DNA of 64,000 nt. Source: Tetrastigma voinierianum. Lineage: Eukaryota > Streptophyta > Magnoliopsida > Vitales > Vitaceae. A model generated the notes under the pieces. The model ran no database searches. It saw nothing but the letters and a program-made list of their open reading frames with translations, and was not told the DNA's origin. How positions within the stretch are numbered: the stretch's first letter is position 1; the number at the start of each line of letters is the position of its first letter. Below are positions 1-11,480 of the stretch, piece after piece. Both the position numbers and the translations under genes were made by a program. Location of the stretch: the NCBI GenBank assembly GCA_016808115.1, contig JAEQBH010002451.1:1-64000 (forward strand), written 5' to 3'.

Positions 1-593
1 GATCTAAAAGAGACATATTTACATAAGCTAAATAAACAACGAAAAATAAATCAGATCATGGTAAGCCATATATCCCGTTTTCTTTAATTCCACTCGTTTT
101 TGGTTCTAAATTTGCTCATATAATAAACACTTAGTTTCAAACACTTTTTTTCATAAAATTTATCTAAAAGTGAGATTCTATAATATTATAATATCGTGTC
201 CGAACTTGTTTTTTAACTAAAAAGTTTGTCAAATCGTTTTAAGCAAAGCCGATTTTCTAATCATATTAATTAAATCGGTTTTACGGCATTGTTCAAAACT
301 CGACTTTGATTCTAAATCCTTAATATGGTTTTCTTGTTTTTCTTGGTTCTTGCATTTTGAATTCTTTCAGCTTTCTAAACAATAAATCGGTTCTGTAATT
401 TTTGAAAGATGTCACAAAAGCCGAAATGGTTTTTCCATAAGCATGGTTCTAAATTTTCGTTTTGAAAGTTTCCTGAGAGTTTGCACCAAAAGGTTATCAA
501 CAATAACTTTATGTTCTTCAAAAAGGTTTTCGAGAATACAAAGACTCGAAATCAAGGTTTGTGCTTAAAAACTTCATTTAAAGTAACCGATAA
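1..593. other. AT-rich flank of Tat-1, no gene recognised
   Basis: This stretch is AT-rich with no recognisable coding domain, RNA gene or repeat structure. A 60-codon open frame at 481-663 crosses the left boundary of the Tat-1 LTR and has no recognisable motif, so it is not called. The sequence is the left flank into which Tat-1 inserted. I could not find a convincing target-site duplication between 589-593 and the bases after 14875. Confidence 0.6.
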
Positions 594-1271
594 GGATATA
601 GAAATGGGTCAAGCATTTCACTACCTAAAGAGCGCTGGTCAAAGCGCGTCCGTGATTCCATAAAAGCCCAAACCAAAGCCCAGCCCGTTAGGCCCAGAAC
701 ATGGAATTGAATAATGTGAGAGCCCATACAAGGCCAAATAACCATTCTACGAATAATCTGATGATAGAATATTCCTTAAGAGACGCCCCATCAAGTCCTA
801 TTATAAAAGAAAGAAAGGCATCAAAACCGTTAGTCAATATCTCTCAATAAGGAAGGAGGATTACTCCAAATAAACTCCATTGACTAATCCATCGCCAAAT
901 CTATGGATGACTACGTGAGAAAACCGATCCTCCAAAGGGAAGAACCCCTAATCATCGTCCGAATTGGATGAAGACCCATTACAAATACAAGGCCGCTCCA
1001 GCACTAAAAGGTACGCGAAAAATGCATAACACTCTTTTCTCCCTTCTCTCGACGAGACTGACTTAGGTACCTGAGCGGTCCCTACGGCCCGCCACTCTTC
1101 CTTTTTCTCCTTGGCAGAACAAAGCCGCACTGGACCCAAAGTGGACTAGCATTGCAAAGATTCCGCTCCCGTGCCTAAACGATCTAAAGAGTCATCTGCC
1201 GCTCCCGGGCCAGCTTCTGGCCAACCCAACGACCATCCACGCTCCAGCCCGCCGTTGAAAAGGCATCATCA
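594..1271 (+). repeat. 5' LTR of Tat-1
   Basis: The sequence is repeated in the same orientation at 14168-14875, sharing long blocks such as the one around 791-930 (ATCTGATGATAGAATATTC). The first bases (GGATATAG) correspond to TGATATAA in the 3' copy, so the canonical TG start is mutated here. The right edge is fixed by the PBS that follows. Differences between the copies are numerous small indels and substitutions, which argues for an old insertion. Confidence 0.9.
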
Positions 1272-1298
1272 CATACGCCACCGTGGGAACGACGCCTT
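1272..1298 (+). other. primer-binding site of Tat-1 (degenerate)
   Basis: The bases directly after the LTR, ending GTGGGAACGACGCC, match the degenerate form of the tRNA-complementary start TTGGCGCCGTCTGTGGGAAC used by many plant Tat-type elements. The first part (CATACGCCACC) has substitutions and lost bases. Position and partial match are what support the call. It would prime minus-strand synthesis in an intact element. Confidence 0.72.
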
Positions 1299-1389
1299 CA
1301 TAAATATAACTGATTTCGCCATCGATGGTATCGATTAATTTTAACACAAGCAGAGCAACGCTTAATCCTACAAGGATGACAGACCACAG

Positions 1390-2705
1390 AGATGCAGATG
1401 CGCTACCAGGCGCCAGAACCATCCAGCTAATGCAAACGAGGTTGAAGCACTCCGCCTCACAACCGCTTGATAGAGGAAAGAACAACTCACCAGAAAAATA
1501 CAACACCCCCGAGAAGAGCGACGGATTCGGGAAGGACACAATGTTCCTCCACACGAGGGACAACACGGCTATGGTAATCCCCGAAATATCGAAGCAGAGG
1601 CGGAATCTAGTCAAGCCCGGGGGCGGGGCCCACAACCAGCCCCTGTAGGGGAAGAGGATCGAGCAGTACAAGGAGGACGAGGCGAGGACACGGAACCACA
1701 ACATCCCTCCCCGACCACAGGAGCGCATACTGGAGCAAAGGCTTAGTGGACCCCAACGAGCTACCGCACGGCGAAGCAGTTAAAGGGCAACCTGCACACC
1801 TTCGCGGATACCTCCTGGTACAACAAACAATCACCTTTCACCCCGAGGTGCGCCGAGCGCTACCCGCTCCTACTAAATTCCGTGGATGCCTCACGAAGCA
1901 TCTGATGGCGGCAAGGATCCGTGATCATCTCAATACCGGCAAGAATCGATGAGTTGCATGGTATCTGCACTGTCCGTGCAGTGGCGTTTTCGCCACTACC
2001 TTAAAAGGCCCGCCATGGCCTGGTTCAATTAATCCCCTTCAACGATTTCTTCATTCAGAGTTATCAATCGTTCGCCTCCCATTTCATCTGGGCGACATAC
2101 AGAGTCGAAGCACCATCCGTTAACCATCAAACAGGAACACAGAAAATCAGTCATACGTACAACGGCGCACGCCGAGTCCCCTAAGATAGATGTACTTCGA
2201 TTTAAAAATTCGGCCACACGGCCTTTCATTATGGGTCAGCAATTAAAGACCCGGGTGTTTTCTATCTCAAAGAACCCCAAGCTAACATGGTCGAGGTCTC
2301 GCTAAAGCGGAAAATACATAAACTAGGAGGCCCTCCTCACAAAGAAGGAGAGCTCTTCCACTATCATACAAAAAAGACGACTTGAGAAGCGACGGGGACG
2401 AGTCCCAAGAGGTGTGGCGACCAGAGGAAATCTCCAGGCGCAGCAGAACGACCTCTAAAAGACAAAGGAACCTTGTGGATCGCTCTCAGTTCGCACGCCC
2501 GAGAGACGATGACGCTACGGCCGCAGCCGCTTCACTCCCAATGTACCCCCTGTCGCAAGCCCTACATGAGGTACAAAATGAGCAGCCTTAAGATGGCTAA
2601 CGCAGGAGAAGTCAAACTCACGCAGATAACACTAAGTATCGCGGTTCCACAAAAAGACCATGGACATCGTGACCACAACCGTATTCAATTGAGGAGATAG
2701 AGTAT
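1390..2705 (+). pseudogene. Tat-1 gag remnant
   Basis: Gag would form the virus-like particle. Several + frames together show the capsid domain. A block at 1865-1950 includes KFRGCLTKHLMAARIRDHLN. It is followed by AMAWFN at 2011-2028 and SPSTISSF just after, the WF-containing core typical of plant retrotransposon gag (PF03732). A downstream segment around 2280-2350 resembles the usual end of the domain (KTRVFSISKNPKLT). At 2640-2700 a degenerate zinc-knuckle region reads KDHGHRDHNRIQLRR, where CRFHKDHGH.T..C..L is usual, so the cysteines are lost. Frames shift repeatedly and stops are frequent. It is clearly gag by position and motifs, and non-functional. Confidence 0.82.
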
Positions 2706-3039
2706 CCGATATAAATACTGATATCTACCGCTTCATATCACGGAGTCAATCTCTAAAGCCAGAAACTGTAACCAGTCCCGCTCGCCCACCACCGCCCCGT
2801 CTATCGACCGACCCAAACACAACCCTGGGAAATCCACGTGATCCGGTGGGGATCTACCGGGAGGGGAGAACTGCCCGGCTCGAAAGGCCCACTTGCGCAG
2901 TATAAGATCAGCAGACATGGGGGAGGTGCATTCAGTATCTAAAATACCGCGAGTCGACACCACTATCACATTCTCCGACTCAGACTTGAAGGGTGTCAAA
3001 GATTCCATGACGACCCACCGGTAATCCGTCGCAATCGCT

Positions 3040-3425
3040 GCAAACACAACGCCCATCGGTCCTAGTAGACAACGGGAGCTCTACGATATCATTTTTGCAC
3101 TCCGCCGACAAAATGGGAATCGAGAAAAGCTAGAACTCCGTCAATACCCATCTCCTGGTTTTCGTGAGAAAAGGTGTTACCATCGGGACGATCCACCTGT
3201 GCTAACTCAGGAGCCCCTACCAAGCAACAACGACAGCAAGATTTCTCATAGTGGACGCCCCGTCAGCCTATAACATGTTGCTGGGCAGGCCCTCTCTCAA
3301 CGCGATAAAGCCATCCTCAAAGATATCACCCGGTAATCAAATTCCCGACAAGAAACTGCGGTCAGACGCTCGAGGGGATCACCGAGTGGCACGAGAATGC
3401 CATAATCACGGCGAAACAAAAAACT
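3040..3425 (+). pseudogene. Tat-1 aspartic protease remnant
   Basis: The retroviral-type aspartic protease of the pol polyprotein would cleave Gag-Pol. The active-site loop is visible as VLVDNGSS at 3059-3082, with Asp encoded at 3068-3070, where plant Ty3 elements usually have D-T/N-G-S-S. It is followed by a degenerate ADKMGIEK segment. The second half shows ARFLIVDAPSAYNMLLGRPSLNAIK at about 3237-3310, the flap-distal LLGRP block characteristic of the family. Frame changes separate the two halves. It sits between gag and RT as expected. Confidence 0.82.
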
Positions 3426-3689
3426 ATTGACAATGTAAGTAATACCGGGTGAGCTTGATAGCGTGATGAAGTGTTCACGGGCCGAGCCCTCGTAAGAGTC
3501 GAGCCGTGAACATTGGATGATCTAATTCGTAGCATCTTGCCTATATCTACTCAACCAATATGGGCCTCAAAGGCCTCTCACCCGCCAAGACATCAGACAT
3601 CTTCGCATGGAAGCCAGGCCGACACGGTGAGACCGACCCCGTTAGCCATCGCTCATAAACTAAACGCCGACCCATCTGCCGGTTAAGGT

Positions 3690-4745
3690 GGGCGCTGCAA
3701 ATTTCTCGCACTGCAGAGACAAAAGGCTATCAACGAAGAAGCCCGGGAAGCTCCTCCGCAGGCAATCAGGAGGTGGAATATCCGCAGTGCCGCCAATGTT
3801 GTGCTCGTCAAGAAAGCAAATGGCAAATGGCGACTCTGTATTGATTTCACTGATATAAACAAAGCATGCCCAGCGACGCCCAATTTGACGAATTTTATCG
3901 TGAGATGCCATGAAGAAAGCCACGCAGCTCCAATGGCCGACTTCTCCGTTATAACCAGAGGGCACGGACCCCAAAGGGACTGTGAGAAGACGCCATTCGT
4001 CACGCACGTGGGACCCATCAAGTATCTGGTAATGCCATTTCACTAAAATGCATGGGCAACCTACCAAAGGTTAGGTGAACCTGGGATGTTTTTAAAATGC
4101 ATAGGTACAACGATGGAGGTATACATAGACGACATTTACCGGTAAAATCGCCACAAATGAACCATCGCTCACCCTCCGACGCTCCAGATCCTGGGCGGAT
4201 TATAACATGAAGCTGAATCCATAAACGCTTTCTAAGCGTGTCACGGAAATTTGGCTCATAGTCAAACTTCACAGTAATTGAAGTAAATACTGATAAAATA
4301 AAAGCATTTATTGACATGCCACGCCACCGGAGAAGAAGTACAATCATTACCAGGAGGATCGCAAATTTAAGTCGATTCGTGTCCAGTAAGTGATTAAACG
4401 CCGGTTCTCTTCCAAGTTTCAAGAAAGCCTTCAATGGGATGAGAAATGTGAAGAAGCCGCTTGTAACCTTGAAAACGATTTCGAGCTCGCCACCATTCTA
4501 GTGAGCCTCATAGAAGGAGAACTCCCCTACACCGGGGATCGGCAAAGATCGTACTCTTTCAACTAGCGCGGTGCCTGGGCTGCAGGATTAAAGAGCTTGA
4601 GCATAAAGACTCCTATCACGAACACAGAACAAGCCCCGAGGGGAGCCGAGGAGAGGCATCCAAAATGGAAAATTAATACTAGCTCGTGACTGCAACTCTG
4701 AACTCGCCCTTATTTCCTGTGCTCACACCATAGAAGTCCCGACCG
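3690..4745 (+). pseudogene. Tat-1 reverse transcriptase remnant
   Basis: RT copies the element RNA to cDNA. The fingers motif VVLVKKANGKWRLCIDFTDI is read at about 3795-3855, followed by NKACP. Next come KTPFVTHVGPIKYLVMPF at about 3990-4041, a stop where the family has GLKNAGATYQR, then NAWATYQR. The catalytic motif appears as EVYIDDI at 4115-4135, with both catalytic Asp codons kept. The connection/thumb region is traceable to about 4745 (IEVNTDKIKAFIDMP near 4280). Internal sequence between the fingers and the palm is damaged and several stops interrupt the frame. This block is Ty3/gypsy, not copia. Confidence 0.92.
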
Positions 4746-4759
4746 AATACCCCAGGCGA

Positions 4760-5345
4760 AGGTGCATTGCATAAACCGTAGAGGTCCTGAGGCTTGATGA
4801 AACGTGGCCATAGAACCGAAAGGAATTCGACATCCCAGATGTGCCAAAACAGCCATGAAAGGAGAATCCCATCATTTCTACTGGCGGGAATTCACCCCAT
4901 GCATCAGTCCCCATCCACACTCATCCACACATGGAAGCTCAGGATGGTTTCTCAAATGCGCATGAAGCAAGTGTGCTTAATCCAACTCACCAGAGGATAT
5001 AGACACTGAAAGTATCGCACTCAGTTCAGTCCGACGCTCCAACAACGAGGCCGAATACGAGGCCGTAACAGCGCCTCAATCTCGCCACACCTGCTAGAGG
5101 TCGATCAGCTAGGAGATCCAGCAATGATTCCTAACCTGTGGTCGACGATCAAGACACATACGAGGCCAAAGGGAAGATGATCCTATATCTCCGCAAAGTC
5201 CGTGACTTATTTGGGTGCTTCATCGCTCGTGATCAAGTATGTCCCAGAACTGAGAATGCCTGCACGATCGCCATAAACTCATACGGCCTTGGCAGTAGAA
5301 GATATCGGGGGATCAAACTACCTGAATACCTCCCGCAGCCCTCCA
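4760..5345 (+). pseudogene. Tat-1 RNase H remnant
   Basis: RNase H removes the RNA strand during reverse transcription. It follows RT directly. The most readable parts are SVQSDAPTTRPNTRP at about 5017-5060, which corresponds to the usual SNNEAEYEA block shifted in frame, and TYEAKGKMILYLRKVRDLFG at about 5157-5216 followed by PRTENA near 5242. The first catalytic Asp region is not readable. Frameshifts and stops make it non-functional. Confidence 0.8.
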
Positions 5346-5539
5346 CACCATAAGACAAGAGAGCTCAGTGGGGTCCGCGACCAAACCTGATGACCCTATT
5401 TGGGGTTACACGACGAATCTTACTAAACGACCCAAAGGAAGCAAAGATAAAGAGCGAGATCCGCCTGTGTTTACTCAATCACAAAGGAAGCCTCTACAAG
5501 CGAGGATTCTTCAAGCACCCCTTCCTAAATGCATCACGG

Positions 5540-6565
5540 AGAAGACACTCCACACGTTAGTGAGGAAGGCACGAAGGCATAATAGGAACCGGCATCTGAG
5601 CTCAACATTGGCCGAAAGTTTCGAGGCGTGATATTATCGCCCACAATGCTCAAAGACGCTATCAACCCGGTCAAAGATGCGACTTGCCGTGAACACGCTA
5701 AAATATCACGCCCCGCCAGAGCCTCCACATCAACCACAACCGCCCTTCCAAATAGCTGGGGTCGGGATATATCGTTCGCCCATTGGCAAAGGCCAATGTA
5801 AATTTATAATCGTCGATAGACATTTCCACTAAGTAATGAGGTCAGCCCTTAGCCACAATCACGTATGTATGATACGCAACTCGTATGGCGAGCAATTATA
5901 TGCGTATTTGGCATCCCGAAAGCCTCGTCTCATAACGGAAGAGCGCTTTGATAACGCGAAATTCAGGATTTTCAGGTTTGAGCTCGATTAAAATTACTAT
6001 TCACTACCAGCCTTACCTTAATAATCAAATGGATGTCAAGTCAACATCGTAACCTCAAGGCCTTGAAAACCAAGCTAGAGGATCTCAAAGGGGGTTGGGT
6101 CGAATACCTCCCCGAGGTACTATGGGCTTACAGACAACACGTAAGCTCCAAGAACTCCTGGGAGACCCTATCATTTCAAATTTTCGAAACGTAAGCAAGA
6201 GCCCGCTTGAGGTTGGAATAAAATCTCCTAGAGTCGAAAGAAGATCGAGGAGCAAAATGACGAGGCCCGCTTCGACCTTGAACTCTGATGAAAACGCGAA
6301 CATGTTCAATAAATAAGATAGAAGGGTACCAAAGGAAACAATTAGACTACAACCAGAGAGTCAAGCCTGTGGTTACATGTCGGGGATTTGGTCTTAAAAA
6401 GCTTCGCCAGTTAGCGAAGAATCCAACGCATGGGAAACTAGTCCCAATCAGCTGTCCTTACATAATAACCCGAGTCGACCAGTAACTACGAGTCTAAACG
6501 GAAGAGGAAACTCCCGCAACATACATGGAACGCAGAGCACTGCGATCTTTATCAATGTGCATTGA
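5540..6565 (+). pseudogene. Tat-1 integrase remnant
   Basis: Integrase inserts the cDNA in the chromosome. An N-terminal zinc-finger region begins HTLVRKARRHN at 5554. The core shows GQCKFIIVD at about 5790 and NAKFRIFRFELD near 5957, and the C-terminal part shows GGWVEYLPEVLWAYR at about 6092-6136. The catalytic DNG block is damaged. The C-terminal domain is traceable as YQRKQLDYNQRVKP and ends with TWNAEH at 6523-6540, the usual terminus of Tat/Ogre-type pol, so pol ends near 6565. Multiple stops and indels. Order and motifs make the call secure. Confidence 0.9.
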
Positions 6566-7390
6566 TTCAGAATAAAACCAGACAGAGAATATCACGTGAC
6601 GAGTCAAGTACACGGTGTAATCTAGTATCTCAAACAACCGACATGTAAAGAAACATACAATAACGAGAAAATTCATGAAAATAAAAGTCCCTTTATTCCA
6701 AATGAATCATATTCAATTACAACTGGTGGGTGTCTTGAAAAGCATACAAGACAAGCACTCGCGACATCAAGACAAGCTAGATCCTCAAAAAAAAAAAAAA
6801 AAACAAAAAGGAAAGGAAAGACAAAAGAGAAAGATGATAATGAAAAGAAGACGCATGATGTATAAGAGGAGAAAAAGATGGGGACAAGAGGAGAGAGAAA
6901 GGCACTAGCTGCAGATGGGAGGTTTCGTGGAGTACGTAAAGAAGAAAGAAAAGAAAGAGGAGAGGTATAGCAGGAGAGAGGGAGAAAAGAAAAGAGAACA
7001 AGGAGCGAGGGCAAGGACTGATTCAACCCCCACCCTTAGGACTCATTCCCTAGCCGAGAGCTAGGGAAAAACATAAATCCCATAAAGGGGGAACTAGGGA
7101 AAACATAACTCCCACATGGAGAAATTCAAAAGGCCACCCAAGCGCCAAGAACCCCAACGAGGGCAACAATACTACATCCATCTTCTACAAACTTCATCCG
7201 CCAAGATGGAAAGCGTAAACCTTCAAAAGCAGAATGTACGTGGGCTAAATAACCCCCATTTATAGAAAAACATCCGGAGAGCACGTGCAACCGCTCCAAA
7301 TTCCCCATCGATCAAAGCAGCTGTCAAGACTCTTTTCAATAATCGAGGGACACACGAAACTAAGACCTCTCATAAAGCGCCTTCATACGG
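6566..7390. other. Tat-1 3' region, purine-rich spacer
   Basis: No gene is recognised. The + strand is strongly purine-rich from about 6780 to 7020, with an A run of 18 at 6786-6803 interrupted only by the following C. The predicted peptides on both strands are low-complexity (Lys/Arg-rich on +, Ser/Phe-rich on -) and reflect this composition. The block lies between the end of pol and the tandem arrays. Confidence 0.6.
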
Positions 7391-7544
7391 TTGCCTCTCC
7401 CACAAGGGGAACTTAGCCCAACTCGCACGGGCGAGCTCTACCCACCGGGGTCACAATTGACGAGTCGCTTCAACCGCTCGCTGGCCGACGAGCTCCTCCT
7501 ATCGCGCACATGGACGAACTCGTCCAACCGTCACTTTGACGCAG

Positions 7545-8090
7545 GTGATCCACTCAGACAGCCACGCCGCCTAAACGCAGCCTGATCAACCCATTTCGCC
7601 GAACGCCACCGGCGGGCCACCGCGCCATGAGCCCCGCTGTTCACTTCCGACGAGGTGATCTACTCAACACAGCCACGCCGCCTAAACGAGTCGATCAACC
7701 CATTTCTACCGGAACGCCACCAAGGCCATCGCGATGAGCTTCGCTAAGCTCACTCGACGAGGATCTACTCAACACAGCCACGCCGGGCTAAACGAAAGGT
7801 CGATCAAATCATTTCTACTGAACGCCACCAAGGCCACCGCGCCATGAGCCCCGCTGCTCGCCCTCCCCGGGACGAGGCGATCCACCCAACACAGCCACGC
7901 CGCCCAAACCGCCGACCAACCCATTGGCCGAACGCCACCGAGACCACCTTCCATGAGCCCCGCTTCGCCCGACGAGGCGTGATCCACTAACACAGCCACG
8001 CCGCCAAATGAGTCGATCAACTCCATTTCTACTGAACGCCACTAAGGCCACCGCCTGCGCGAGCCTCGCTGCTCACTCTCGACGAGCCTC
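7545..8090 (+). repeat. tandem array, about 105-bp unit, about five copies
   Basis: A unit that begins near CAGCCACGCCGCCTAAACGA recurs at roughly 7560, 7670, 7775, 7888 and 7990. Each copy contains GATCAACCCATTTC, GAACGCCACC, GCCATGAGCCCCGCT and a GACGAGG block. Copies differ by small indels. The array directly abuts the longer 97-bp array and shares with it only short pieces (GACGAG, CAACACAG), so one may have grown out of the other. It lies in the 3' region of Tat-1. Confidence 0.82.
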
Positions 8091-10985
8091 CTTCAACACA
8101 AAGTGTGACGGCCCTTTATTCATCAAGACGAAGCCTTTCTCTCAGATTTCCAAACTGACGGCTCCTCCCTTCATCGACGAGCTCTCCTTCAACACAGCAC
8201 GAGCTCCCACTCATTTATCGTGCCGAGCCTCCTCCAGACTTCAAATGACGGCTCCTCCCCAACTCACCTCGACGAAGCTCTCCCTTTCAACACAGCGCAC
8301 GAAGCCCCTTTATCCATCAAGATCGAGCCCTTCTCAGATTTCCAAACGGAGGCCCTCCCTCATCACGAGCTCTCCTTCAACACGTGCATCGAGCTCCACT
8401 ATTTATCGACGAGCCCTCCTCAGATTTCCACTGCACGGCCCTCCCCATGCTCCCACCCCGACGAGCCTCCCCCAACACAGCACGAGCCCCACTATTTATC
8501 AAGACGAGCCCCTCTCTCAGATTTCCAACGCACCTGCCTCCTCATCGACGAGCCTCCCTTCCAACACGCATGCACGAGCTCACTATTTATCATCGAGCCC
8601 TCTCAGACCCAAACAAAGGCCCTCACTACAACTCACCTTGATGAAGCTCTCCTTCAATACAGCAGACGAGCTCCTTTATTCATCAAAGATGAGCCCTTCT
8701 TCCAGATTTCAAACGGACGTTCTCTCCTCATCGACGAGCTCTCTCAACACAGCACGAGCTCCCACTATTTATCGACGAGCCTCAACTTCAAACAGACGGC
8801 TCCTCCTGCCAACTCACCTTTGACGAGCCTCCTTCAACACAGTGCACGAGCTCCCTTTATTCATCAAGACGAGCCCTTCTCTCAGATTTCAAACTGACGG
8901 GTTCTCCTTCATCGACGAAGCCTTCAACACAGTGCATCAGCTCCCATCATTTATCGTGACGAGCCCTCCTCTCAGATTTCAACAGACGCCCTCCTACAAA
9001 ACATCTTAACGAGCTCTCCTCAACACAAAGTGCGACGAGCTCCCACTATTTATCAAGACGAGCCCTTCTCTGCACTTCAACAGACGGGCTCCTCCCTCAC
9101 TCGACGAGTTTCCTTCAACACAGCAGCACGAGCTCTCCACTATTTATCGTAGACGAGCCCTCCTTCCCCAGACTCCAACAGCGGGCTCCTCACTACAACT
9201 CCACCTTGACGAGCTCTCCCTTCAACACAGGCAGACGGGCTCCCTTTATTCATCAAGACGAGCCCTTCTCTCAGATTTCCAACCGACGGCCCTCCCCATC
9301 GACGAGCTCCCTTCAATACGCTGCACGAGCTCCCACTATTTATCAGACGGTTCCGTTTCCAAATGCATTTCCGCCCTCCCCGCAAACTCACCTCGACGAG
9401 CTCTCCCTTCCAACACAAAGTGCATCGAGCTCCCTTTATTCATCAAGACGAGCCCTTCTCTCAGACTTCCAAACTGACGGCCCTCCTTCATCGACTCCAG
9501 CCTCCCTTCAACACAAAAGTGCAAAGACGAGCTCCCACTATTTCATCGTAGACGAGCCTCCTCCCCGTACTTCCAAATGTGACCTGCCCTCCCTACAACC
9601 ACCTCGACGAGCTCCCTCCCCCTCAACACACAGCATACGAGCTCCCACTATTTATCAAGACGAGCCCTTCTCTCAGACTTCAAATGCACTCCGCTCCTCC
9701 CCATCGACCGAGCTCTCCTTCAACACAAAGTGCACGAGCTCCCACTATTTATCGTGACGAGCCCTCCTCTCATCTAAACAGCGGCTCCTCACTACAACTC
9801 ACCTCGACAGCTCTCCTTCAACACAGTGCACGAGCCCTTTATCTCATCAAGACGAAGTCCTTCTCTCAGATTTCCAAATGGACGGGTTCTCCTCATCGAC
9901 GAAGCTCTCCCTTTCAACACAAAGTGCATCCAGCTCCCACTATTTATCGTGACGAGCCCTCCTCCTCAGATTTCAAACAGACTGCCCCTCCCTACAACCA
10001 CCTTGACGAGCTCTCCTCAACACAAAGTGACGAGCTCCCACTATTTATCAAGACGCAGCCCTTCTCTCAGACTTCAACAGACAGTCCTCCTCACGACGAG
10101 CTCTCCTTCAACACCGGCAGACGAGCTCCCACTGAGATGACACAAAAAGATCCAGCCCCTCCTCCTGTACCCAAAATGTGACTCTGCTCCTCCCCTACAA
10201 CTTCACCTGACGAGCCTCCCTTCAACACAGTGCATCGAGCCCTCTATTCATCGACGAGCCCCGGCTCCAGACTTCAACAAGACGGGCTCCTCCTCATTGA
10301 CGAGCTCTCCTTCAACACAAAAAGTGCACGAGCTCCCACTATTTATCAAGACGAGCCCTTCTCCTCAGATTTCCCCAATAGACCTGCCTCCTCCCCATTG
10401 ACGAGCTCTCCTCTTCCAACACAAAGACGAGCTCCCACACTTATCAGACGAGCCCTCCACCGGTACTCACAAACAGACGGGCTCCTCACTACAACCCACC
10501 TCGACGAGCCTCCTTCAACACGCAGACGAGCCCCTTTATTCATCAAGACGAGCCCTCAGACTTCAAACGGACGCAATTCCCCCATCGACGAGCCTCCCTT
10601 CAACACAAAAGTGCGCACGAGCTCCTGACCATTTATCAGATCGAGCCCTCTCAGACTTCCCCAAATCGTGACTCTGCCCTCCCTACAAATCCACCTCGAC
10701 GAGCCTCCTTCAACACAAAAGTGCGTGACGAAGCTCCCACTATTTACTCCAGACGTCTTTCATCAGACCTTAACAAATCGGGCCTCCCATTGACGAAGCT
10801 CTCCTTCAACACAGTGCACGAAGCTCCTCTATTTATCAGGACGAGCCCTTCACTGCATTCCAACAGACGGGCTCCTCCCCCATTGTCGAGCTCTCCCTTC
10901 AACCCAGGCAGACGAGCTCCCTCTATTCATCGAGACGAGCCTTTCTCTGTACATCAACAGACGGGCTCCTCCCTTTAGCATAGGC
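8085..10985 (+). repeat. tandem array, about 97-bp unit in two alternating variants, about 30 copies
   Basis: Markers (TTTATTCATCAAG or CACTATTTATCG/CAAG, then ACGAGCCC, TCAGATTTC, ACGGGCTCCTC, GACGAGCTCTCCTTCAACACA) recur from 8115 to 10920, about 30 times with a mean spacing near 97 bp. Two unit types tend to alternate. One has CTCATCGACGAG before the last block; the other has CTACAACTCACCTCGACGAG. The higher-order unit is therefore about 195 bp. The unit lacks stop codons in more than one frame, which produces long spurious reading frames. Satellite-like arrays in the 3' untranslated region are known for Tat-lineage elements. Confidence 0.93.
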
Positions 10986-11329
10986 GGACGAGCTCCCAAT
11001 GTTCCACCTGACGAGTTCCTCACACCCCTTCACGAGCCGACTCGACATCGCTCGCTACAACAAGCTCTTCCCATCACTAACACGAGCGAGCCTCACTACG
11101 CATTCAGCAAGCTCCACCAACCACATAATGGGGAAACCAACCCGGATAAACTAATAGTACACCTAAATTCTCAACGAGGTAGCCTAAATTACTAGGATCA
11201 ATAACTCAAAGTTATACAAATTTCGAAAAGAGAAATGGCGTAGCTCAAATGCACATGTACCCCAAAAAATAAGCACTCATGAAAGAAGGTTACACGTTAT
11301 CAGCCCAGCTCATAAAAGGGAGAGGTTCA

Positions 11330-11366
<37 letters not shown>

Positions 11367-11480
11367 ATAAGCGAATATAAAGGTTCAAAGGCCGACCATG
11401 AAGAGTGAGAAGAAATCTGCAGGGGAAGTGCTCCCGGGAATAATTCATATCGTAGGACCCCTCCGCCTCCTCGCCGCTGG
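10986..11480. other. Tat-1 3' region spacer with 35-nt poly(A)
   Basis: A degenerate last repeat fades out near 11100. The remainder is unique sequence with an uninterrupted A run at 11331-11365. No coding potential or RNA structure is recognised. Confidence 0.6.

Noticed and set aside
1192..1728. 178-codon open frame on the - strand, the longest of the left part
   Set aside because: It lies antisense to Tat-1 LTR and gag, starts in the gag region and shows no domain. Hydrophobic runs come from antisense translation.
3660..4434. - strand open frames of 135, 112 and 138 codons
   Set aside because: They are antisense to the Tat-1 reverse transcriptase, which is recognisable on the + strand.
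6675..7026. Frames rich in Lys/Arg (+) or Ser/Phe (-)
   Set aside because: Caused by a purine-rich tract; no start context, no domain, both strands equally open.
8008..10628. Long + strand open frames (271, 225, 200, 183 and 132 codons)
   Set aside because: They are translations of the 97-bp tandem repeat, which lacks stops in several frames. The repeat length is not a multiple of three, so the same unit is read in different frames.
8085..10985. CRISPR-like regular repeats
   Set aside because: The whole 97-bp unit is repeated without unique spacers, and the sequence is plant nuclear DNA.
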